DNA from: JAODBQ01 sp038213195
Lineage (GTDB): Bacteria; Actinomycetota; Acidimicrobiia; Acidimicrobiales; Ilumatobacteraceae
Direction of reading: 5' to 3'
DNA length: 10,573 bases
Assembly: GCA_038213195.1 (NCBI GenBank)
Contig: JBBQTN010000186.1
Coordinates: 1 to 10,573 of the forward strand
Under the pieces are notes generated by a model that saw only the letters and a list, made by a program, of their open reading frames with translations, made no database searches and was not told the DNA's origin. This document shows positions 5,313 to 10,573 of the stretch, in pieces. The translations under genes were made by a program, and so were the position numbers. The stretch's first letter is position 1. Each line of letters starts with the position of its first letter.

Positions 5313-6584
5313 ATGAAGGCCCTACGTCCCACGACCCCGGAGGCATCGCTGCGCCGGCGCCACCGCAGCCGACTTCCCCTGGCGCTGGCGGCCCTCGGCG
5401 CATTGGCGCTGGCCGCGTGCGGCTCGTCCTCCAAGTCGAGCAGCACGTCCGCAGCGAATTCGTCGGCATCAACCGTCACGACAGCGGGTTCGGCGACGAC
5501 AGCGGGTTCGGCGACGACAGCGGCGTCGAGCGCAACGACGGCAGCAGCGAGCGCAACCACCGCCGGCGGCACGGCCGTCGGTGGCTCGATGGACGCCTTC
5601 AAAGCCGAACTGGCGAAGGTGACTGCGCCGCCGAAGTACGACGGTCCGACAAAGGGCCCGGTCCCGCCGACGGGCAAGCGCGTCGCGGTGATCATGTGCG
5701 CGGCGGTGAACACCGGTTGCGCCGCGGGCGCAGCCAACGTCAAGGAAGCCGACGACGCCCTCGGCTGGACGACGGATGTCATCGACGGCAAGGGCACCCC
5801 GGACGAGTACAGCAAGGCGATGATTGCGGCGATCAACAACAAGGCCGATGCCATCGTCCTGCTGGCGATCCCGTCGCCGGCGATCATCCAAGGGATGACG
5901 GCAGCCAAGGACGCGAAGGTGCCCGTCATCAGCGTGGTCGGTGACAACCCGGTCGGCAGCGGTGTGGGCGAGGTCTATGCCGAGATCAGCGGCCAGACCG
6001 TGGCGAGCGGCAAGGCGATCGCCGACTACTTCATCGTCGCCAGCAACGGCACGGCCAAGGTCGCTTCGTTCCACGTCGCATCGCTGGCCTCGACGGTCAA
6101 CCGGTACAAGGGCTTCGCCGACGAGGTGAAGAAGTGCACCGGCTGCCAGATCGTCTCCGATCAGGAGTATGGCCTCGTCAGCCAGTCGGAGTTCACGAAT
6201 CTGGTCAAGGCAACCGTGAACGCCCACCCGGAGATCCAGTACATCTTCGTCGACATCTCCCAGTACGCGACGATCGCGGCGACCGGGCTCAAACAGGCGG
6301 GCCTCTCGAGCAAGATCGGCGTCGCCGGCGTCGACTGCCTCGACGCGGAGGTGCAGTCGATCAAGGATCAGACGGGTGAGGTTGCCTGCGCTAACGCCAC
6401 GGTGAGCCTCGCCGGCTACCCGACCACCAACGAGGTGGTCCGGGCGCTCTCCGGTCTGCCGCCGTTGAACGAGGCCTATCCGCTGCGCCTGATCACCAAG
6501 GAGATCATCGACAAGGAGACGCCGCCGTACCTGGGCGGCTTCACCTCGAAGACGGACTACCTCAAGCTGTGGGGCAAGGGCTGA
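5313..6584 (+). CDS. Sugar-type ABC transporter substrate-binding lipoprotein (RbsB-like, Peripla_BP_4 type)
   Basis: This 423-residue protein should capture a small polar solute outside the membrane and deliver it to the transporter encoded next. It starts with an Arg-rich n-region, a hydrophobic stretch (21-34) and a lipobox LAAC with the lipidated Cys at 36. A linker of Ala, Thr and Ser (37-92) follows; at 5478-5513 it is partly coded by two exact tandem copies of an 18-base unit. The ligand-binding fold begins near GKRVAVIM (121-128) and shows type I binding-protein features such as AIVLLAIPSP (180-189), KVPVISVV (202-209) and YIFVDIS (310-316). The mature part has six cysteines, including KCTGC (274-278), which could form disulfides outside the cell. 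ATG 5313 is chosen for its ribosome site and signal peptide. It is the first gene of the rightward operon, 33 bases before the ATPase gene. The ligand is not predictable; sugar is the family default, but relatives bind other compounds. Confidence 0.92.
   Translation: MKALRPTTPEASLRRRHRSRLPLALAALGALALAACGSSSKSSSTSAANSSASTVTTAGSATTAGSATTAASSATTAAASATTAGGTAVGGSMDAFKAELAKVTAPPKYDGPTKGPVPPTGKRVAVIMCAAVNTGCAAGAANVKEADDALGWTTDVIDGKGTPDEYSKAMIAAINNKADAIVLLAIPSPAIIQGMTAAKDAKVPVISVVGDNPVGSGVGEVYAEISGQTVASGKAIADYFIVASNGTAKVASFHVASLASTVNRYKGFADEVKKCTGCQIVSDQEYGLVSQSEFTNLVKATVNAHPEIQYIFVDISQYATIAATGLKQAGLSSKIGVAGVDCLDAEVQSIKDQTGEVACANATVSLAGYPTTNEVVRALSGLPPLNEAYPLRLITKEIIDKETPPYLGGFTSKTDYLKLWGKG
5478..5513 (+). 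repeat. Two exact tandem copies of an 18-base unit in the lipoprotein linker
   Basis: ACGACAGCGGGTTCGGCG occurs at 5478-5495 and 5496-5513, followed by a partial third copy from 5514. It encodes TTAGSA repeats in the flexible linker between the lipidated Cys and the ligand-binding fold. Copy number may vary between strains without changing the frame. Confidence 0.85.
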
Positions 6585-6605
6585 GCACCGTCCACTGAGC
6601 GGCAC

Positions 6606-6611
6606 AGGAGG
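6606..6611 (+). promoter_or_regulatory. Strong ribosome binding site fixing a GTG start
   Basis: AGGAGG lies 6 bases before GTG 6618 and decides the start of the ATPase gene. Confidence 0.7.
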
Positions 6612-6617
6612 CCGAAC

Positions 6618-8192
6618 GTGACCGACAGCGGAGCTACCCGCCGAACCCTTATCGAGGGACGAGGGTTGACGAAGACCTTCGACGGCGTCACTGTGCTCCG
6701 CAACGTCGACATCGACGTCTTCGGCGGGGAGATCCAGGCGCTGGTAGGCGCCAACGGCTCCGGCAAGTCGACGCTGATCAAGATCCTCTCCGGTTACCAC
6801 CAACCCTCTGCGGGGCGGGTCACCGCAGTGACCCGCCCCCAGGGAAGCGGCCAGCGGACCGCTAAGGAACCGACGCTCGCCTTCGTGCACCAGGACCTCG
6901 GCTTGATCGACTCGATGAGCGTGCTCGAAAACGTGGCGCTGACATGCGGCTACCAGACGGGGGGTTTGGGGAGGATCAGATGGCGGTCGATGCGCCAGGA
7001 GGCCGCAACGCTGCTGGAAGAGTTCGGGCTGCGGGTCAGGTCGACCACCCAGCTCGGCAGCCTCGGCGGGACGGAGCGACGGCTGGTCGCGATTGCTCGG
7101 GCGACGCACTCCCTTGGGGAGGACCTCGGCGTACTCGTCCTCGACGAGCCGACCGCGGCGCTTCCGCCCGACGAGGTCCACCGTGTCTTCGAGGTGATGG
7201 CCCTGGTCGCTGCGCGCGGAGCCGGGGTGCTCTTCGTCTCCCACAACCTCACCGAAACCCTGTCGGTCGCGCGAACCGTTACGGTGCTCCGCGACGGCGC
7301 GGTCGTCGCCCGCGTCCGCTCCGAGCAGTCGTCGGTGGAAGAACTGGCGACATATATGTTCGGCTCGGGCGCCGAGGTGTTGGCCGATGCCGACAAGGTG
7401 CATGCCGCGGTCGTCGCGCTCCGGTCGGACGCGGTCCCACGACCCTCGGCCGTTCCGGCGATACGCCTCGTCGGGATCAACAGCGCTCGCCTGACGGACG
7501 TGAACATCGAGGTCTGGCCGGGCGAGGTGCTCGGCGTGACGGGCCTTGTCGGTTGCGGCAAGTCCGAGCTCGGGCGGGTGATAGCAGGAGCACAGGCGAC
7601 GACCTCGGGAACCATCAGCATTCACGGTGGAGCGCCGTGCCGCTTCAGCACCCCCGGTCAGGCCCTCGCGTCCGGGGTGGCCTACGTGCCCCCCGACCGC
7701 CGCCGGTTCGGTGGAGTCTTGACGATGGACGCTCGGGAGAACGTCACGCTGGGCACGGTCGCCTCGTTCTTCCACAACGGGCGCCTGCGCAAGCGGCGGG
7801 AGCTGAGATCGGTGGCCACGCAGATGGTCGAGGTCGGCGTCGTCCCCCGCAACCCCCGGCAGAAGTTCGCTGCGTTCAGCGGTGGCAACCAGCAGAAACT
7901 GGTCTTCGCCCGCGTCCTGCGCGAGCGGCCGCGGGTGGTTGTACTGGACGATCCGACTCAGGGCGTCGACGCCGAGACGATCCCCGAGCTGTACCGCTTC
8001 GTGCGTGAGCTGGCCGACGGAGGGTGCGGCGTCGTCGTGATCACATCTGATTTAGACGAGCTCGTCGACGTGTCGGATCGCGTGATCGTGATGCAGGACG
8101 GTCAACAAGACGTGGAGCTGCGAGGGGATGAGGTCACGATGGACAAGGTCGGTCTGGCTGTCGCCCACGGTCGTCAAGCGGGAGTTCGCTGA
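6618..8192 (+). CDS. Sugar-type ABC transporter ATPase with two nucleotide-binding domains (RbsA/MglA-like)
   Basis: This 524-residue cytoplasmic protein powers the transporter and is of typical length for the CUT2 double ATPases. Domain 1 has Walker A GANGSGKST (44-52), Q-loop Gln92, Walker B VLVLDEPT (172-179) and switch His209. Its signature reads LGGTE (149-153) in place of LSGGQ. Domain 2 has GLVGCGKSE (309-317), the signature FSGGNQQ (420-426), and Walker B VVVLDDPT (440-447), where the catalytic Glu is Asp445. So the two composite ATP sites are unequal, as is common in this family, although the Glu-to-Asp change is less usual. The GTG start at 6618 follows AGGAGG. The coding region contains a perfect 12-bp hairpin at 6812-6839. 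It is 33 bases after the binding-protein gene and 43 bases before the permease gene. Confidence 0.94.
   Translation: MTDSGATRRTLIEGRGLTKTFDGVTVLRNVDIDVFGGEIQALVGANGSGKSTLIKILSGYHQPSAGRVTAVTRPQGSGQRTAKEPTLAFVHQDLGLIDSMSVLENVALTCGYQTGGLGRIRWRSMRQEAATLLEEFGLRVRSTTQLGSLGGTERRLVAIARATHSLGEDLGVLVLDEPTAALPPDEVHRVFEVMALVAARGAGVLFVSHNLTETLSVARTVTVLRDGAVVARVRSEQSSVEELATYMFGSGAEVLADADKVHAAVVALRSDAVPRPSAVPAIRLVGINSARLTDVNIEVWPGEVLGVTGLVGCGKSELGRVIAGAQATTSGTISIHGGAPCRFSTPGQALASGVAYVPPDRRRFGGVLTMDARENVTLGTVASFFHNGRLRKRRELRSVATQMVEVGVVPRNPRQKFAAFSGGNQQKLVFARVLRERPRVVVLDDPTQGVDAETIPELYRFVRELADGGCGVVVITSDLDELVDVSDRVIVMQDGQQDVELRGDEVTMDKVGLAVAHGRQAGVR
6812..6839 (+). other. Perfect 12-bp hairpin inside the ATPase coding region
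   Basis: GGGGCGGGTCAC (6812-6823), loop CGCA (6824-6827) and GTGACCCGCCCC (6828-6839) form an uninterrupted GC-rich stem. It encodes part of the variable segment between Walker A and the Q-loop. Ten of the 12 pairs are G-C, so the RNA hairpin would be very stable. It may set relative expression of the binding protein and the ATPase, or be a chance product of a GC-rich gene. Confidence 0.5.
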
Positions 8193-8235
8193 GTTGGGGT
8201 CCGACGCCGCAAGTCAGCAGATCGTCGGGGGTCCC

Positions 8236-9246
8236 ATGATCGAGGAGGGGACGCCGGGGAGCGGGCGGCCACCTGAAAGCCTTCTGGAGGATCAGCCGCC
8301 GCGTCGCAGCATCGCCGGGATTGCCGAGCGGCTCGGGGTGCCGACGCTCCTGCTCGCCCTACTGATCCTGTTCAGCATCCTCCGGCCAGACACGTTCCCA
8401 ACGGCAAGGAACCTCGCCGGGATCCTGTCCACCGAGGACGTCCTGCTGATGTTGGCGCTGGGCGGCGTCGTCCCCCTCGTCTGCGGTGAGTTCGACCTGT
8501 CGATCGGCAACATACTCGGGTTCAGCTCGATGCTCACGGGTGTCCTGAGCCTGCAGCACGGGATGAACGTCTGGCTCGCAGCGGTGGTGACAGTGCTCGC
8601 TGCCGCAGCGATCGGTGCCGTGAACGCGTTGTTCGTGCTGCGCGCGCACATCAGCTCTTTCATCGCCACGCTCGCGTCGGGAACGGTGCTGAGCGGCCTG
8701 ACGTTGCTCATCTCCGACTCCAAGATCGTTACCGGCAAACTTCCCCAGAACTTCCTCAAGCTCGGCAGCGGTGGACCGGGTGGAGTCGCGCCAGGCGTCT
8801 TCATCGCGCTCGGGATCGGAGTGCTCATCTTCTATGGCCTGGAGCACACGCCGGTCGGCCGGCGGCTCGAAGCTGTCGGCCAAGGCCGCGACGCCGCCCG
8901 TCTCGCCGGGGTGCCGGTCAACCGGCTCGTGTTCCTCAGCCTGTTAACCTCCGGCGCGGTGGCCGGCATGGCCGGCGTCCTCAACTTCGCGACCCAGGGG
9001 TCCGCCGACCCCGGCGTCGGCCCGTCGTTCCTGCTTCCCGCGCTCGCGGCCTCGTTCCTCGGGGCGACGACGATCCGGCCCGGCCGGTTCAACGTCGTCG
9101 GCACGATCCTGTCGATCCTGCTGCTGGCGGTCGGGGTCAACGGGTTGTCGCAACTCGGCGCGCCCCAGTGGGTCCGCCCCGTGTTCGACGGAGGCGTCCT
9201 GCTGCTGGCGGTTGGGGTGACCCAGGTGCGGGCCAAGCGGAGATGA
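8236..9246 (+). CDS. Sugar-type ABC transporter permease (RbsC-like, BPD_transp_2 family)
   Basis: This 336-residue inner-membrane protein should form the translocation channel as a dimer with the ATPase. Many hydrophobic segments are visible, for example about 35-49, 69-83, 112-134, 186-200, 231-250, 264-277 and 288-304, followed by a last one near 319-328. The motif CGEFDLSIGN (83-92) corresponds to the family's GGIDLSVGS segment. The cytoplasmic loop GRRLEAVGQGRDAARLAGV (208-226) is the ATPase contact region. The frame is open from 8128 inside the ATPase gene. I prefer ATG 8236, which has a G-run just upstream and gives a family-typical length. TTG 8194, two bases past the ATPase stop and with GGGAG upstream, is an alternative that would add 14 residues. 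A dehydrogenase gene follows 43 bases later. Confidence 0.92.
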   Translation: MIEEGTPGSGRPPESLLEDQPPRRSIAGIAERLGVPTLLLALLILFSILRPDTFPTARNLAGILSTEDVLLMLALGGVVPLVCGEFDLSIGNILGFSSMLTGVLSLQHGMNVWLAAVVTVLAAAAIGAVNALFVLRAHISSFIATLASGTVLSGLTLLISDSKIVTGKLPQNFLKLGSGGPGGVAPGVFIALGIGVLIFYGLEHTPVGRRLEAVGQGRDAARLAGVPVNRLVFLSLLTSGAVAGMAGVLNFATQGSADPGVGPSFLLPALAASFLGATTIRPGRFNVVGTILSILLLAVGVNGLSQLGAPQWVRPVFDGGVLLLAVGVTQVRAKRR

Positions 9247-9256
9247 CGAATCGAAT

Positions 9257-9266
9257 TGACTCAGTG
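9257..9266 (+). promoter_or_regulatory. TGACTCAGTG element upstream of the second dehydrogenase gene
   Basis: This 10-mer equals one strand of most of the palindrome at 5195-5207 and lies in the 43-base gap between the permease and dehydrogenase genes. It keeps the TGACTCA core and one GTG flank but lacks the other flank. It could be a half-conserved regulator site or a chance match. Confidence 0.25.
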
Positions 9267-9277
9267 ACAGACGAACG

Positions 9278-9284
9278 AAGGAGG
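9278..9284 (+). promoter_or_regulatory. Consensus ribosome binding site before the second dehydrogenase gene
   Basis: AAGGAGG lies 5 bases before GTG 9290, with an alternative ATG at 9299. The spacing favours the GTG. It is the strongest ribosome site in the window, which suggests high translation of this gene. Confidence 0.7.
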
Positions 9285-9289
9285 ACGAC

Positions 9290-10495
9290 GTGACTGTGAT
9301 GCGAGGGATCTTCCGCAACTCTCCGCAGCGTACTGTGCGCTTCGGAGCCGGAAGCATCGAGGAGATCGGGGAACTGGTCGACGAGATCGGGGCGAAGGCG
9401 CCGTTCCTCGTCGCCTCCCGCTCGCTGATCCATGGCACCAAGTTCGCCGAGACCATCAGTGAGGCGCTCGGCGGCCGGCTGGTCGGCACGTTCGACCAGA
9501 CCGTCGCACACGTGCCCCAGGCGACCGTGCTGGCCGCAACACAGGCGGCCCGCGAGGCAGGTGCCGACGTCCTGATCAGTCTCGGCGGCGGCAGCGCCAG
9601 CGACCTGACGAAGATGATCTCGCTCTCGATCTCCAAGGGCATCCGTGACGCCTCCGGGTTCGAGTCGGCACGCGTGCGCTGGGAACCGGGACAGGAGGCC
9701 ACCATTCCCGCCGTCGAGGGCGACGTCATCCCGATCGTCGCCGTGGCCACCACGCTCTCGGCAGCGGAGTTCAGCGGCTTCGCCGGGGTCACCGACCACG
9801 TTCGGCAGTGCAAGGATCTATTCTTCGACGACAAACTGACGCCGTACGGTGTGATCCTCGACGCCGAGCTGCTCAAGGCCACCCCCGATTGGCTGCTGCT
9901 GTCAAGCGGGATCCGCGCCGTGGACCACTGCGTCGAAGTGATCATGTCGAGCACGGCCCAGGTCTTCACGAACTCGCTGTCGGGCGACGCCCTGCAACGC
10001 CTCGTCACCTACCTGCCCCGGCTCAAGGACGGCGGCCGGGACCTCGATGACGTCACCCACTGCCAGATCGCCTGTTGGGAGTCGTTCTTCGCCCTGTCGA
10101 ATGTCCTGCTGGGCCTGAGCCACGGGCTCGGCCATCAGCTCGGAGCCCGATGCGGGGTGCCCCACGGCTACACCAGCTGCATCACGCTCCCCCACGTGAT
10201 GAACTTCAACCTGGAGGTCACGGAGGAGTCTCAGGCGCACATCGCCCGCCTGATGGGGGTGCACACCGCGATCATGACGACGGCCGAGGCGGCCCGCGCC
10301 GCTGCGCCGGCGGTCCACAACTTCATCCGATCGCTCGGCCTGCCGACCACGCTCAAGGAGGTGGGCGTTGGGGAAGAGGATCTGCAGGGGATCGCCGACG
10401 ACGCGATGCTCGACCTCGTCGTCTCTACGAACCCCCGGCCGGTGGAGCACATCGACCAGGTGGTCAACATCCTGCGCGCGGCGCTCGGCGCGTGA
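9290..10495 (+). CDS. Iron-type (group III) alcohol dehydrogenase / maleylacetate reductase-like protein, copy 2
   Basis: This 401-residue protein is a full-length paralogue of the dehydrogenase at 3760-4974. Over the active-site stretch, residues 276-305 here match 281-310 there at 21 of 30 positions. The dinucleotide motif is GGGSASDLTK (99-108). The metal and active-site histidines are His213, His278, His282 and His292 in RAVDH (209-213) and HGLGHQLGARCGVPHG (278-293). As in copy 1, the Asp four residues before the first His is replaced by Arg (Arg209). The role is inferred to be NAD(P)-dependent oxidation of an alcohol or reduction of a keto group, probably on the imported compound or an intermediate. 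GTG 9290 is chosen because AAGGAGG lies 5 bases upstream. It follows the permease gene by 43 bases, and its TGA overlaps a further reading frame by 4 bases, so it sits mid-operon. Confidence 0.92.
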   Translation: MTVMRGIFRNSPQRTVRFGAGSIEEIGELVDEIGAKAPFLVASRSLIHGTKFAETISEALGGRLVGTFDQTVAHVPQATVLAATQAAREAGADVLISLGGGSASDLTKMISLSISKGIRDASGFESARVRWEPGQEATIPAVEGDVIPIVAVATTLSAAEFSGFAGVTDHVRQCKDLFFDDKLTPYGVILDAELLKATPDWLLLSSGIRAVDHCVEVIMSSTAQVFTNSLSGDALQRLVTYLPRLKDGGRDLDDVTHCQIACWESFFALSNVLLGLSHGLGHQLGARCGVPHGYTSCITLPHVMNFNLEVTEESQAHIARLMGVHTAIMTTAEAARAAAPAVHNFIRSLGLPTTLKEVGVGEEDLQGIADDAMLDLVVSTNPRPVEHIDQVVNILRAALGA

Positions 10496-10573
10496 CGACG
10501 CGCGACGTGTCCCAGGTTCGGCCGGAGGTGGAACCGTCGACGAGCGGCCTCGAGCATCGCATCACATTGCTGA
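10492..10573 (+). CDS. Start of a further gene of the rightward operon, cut by the window edge
   Basis: A frame opens with GTG at 10492, overlapping the dehydrogenase stop by 4 bases (GTGA), and stays open for 27 codons to the window end. It begins MTTRDVSQVRPEVEP and then reads GLEHRITLL. The same GTGA coupling joins the nitroreductase and ligase genes. No family can be assigned. The final hydrophobic ITLL could lead into a Rossmann strand, but that is a guess. There is no clear Shine-Dalgarno, in keeping with translational coupling. Confidence 0.5.
   Translation, partial: MTTRDVSQVRPEVEPSTSGLEHRITLL

Noticed and set aside
5469..7775. Very long open frame on the minus strand (768 codons)
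   Set aside because: It lies opposite the binding-protein and ATPase genes, has Arg/Asp/His-rich composition and no domain. It is a shadow caused by high GC content.

Overview
This is a GC-rich window with the look of a free-living actinobacterium. Several starts are GTG, the spacers are short and GC-rich, and the lipoprotein has an Ala/Thr/Ser-rich linker after its lipobox. The linker style reminds me of Acidimicrobiia, but that placement is only an impression. The content is a catabolic and uptake cluster. I see no tRNA, rRNA, CRISPR array, insertion sequence or phage gene.

Layout. (1) Positions 1-230 hold the first codons of a leftward gene that runs off the window, its likely promoter, and the leader of a tetR gene. 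(2) Positions 231-904 encode a TetR-family regulator broken by a -1 frameshift near 545-550. (3) Positions 905-1413 lie between converging genes, hold no convincing gene, and contain a perfect 14-bp inverted repeat. (4) Positions 1414-4974 are a leftward three-gene operon: iron-type alcohol dehydrogenase, nitroreductase-family flavoprotein, acyl-CoA ligase. The last two overlap by 4 bp. (5) Positions 4975-5312 are a divergent promoter region. Each direction has a plausible -35/-10 pair followed directly by a copy of TTCCGACCGGT. (6) Positions 5313-10495 are a rightward operon: sugar-type (CUT2/RbsB-like) lipoprotein binding protein, RbsA-like double ATPase, RbsC-like permease, and a second iron-type alcohol dehydrogenase. 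A further gene overlaps the last stop by 4 bp and leaves the window.

How it may work together (inference). The ABC transporter imports a small polar solute. The two paralogous dehydrogenases, one in each arm, interconvert alcohol or keto groups. The nitroreductase-family protein carries out a flavin redox step, and the ligase makes a CoA thioester for further breakdown. The twin operator-like sites suggest that one regulator, perhaps the nearby TetR protein, controls both arms. The substrate cannot be read from the sequence. The most notable points are the paired dehydrogenases that share a non-canonical metal-site motif, the symmetric divergent control region, and the broken regulator.
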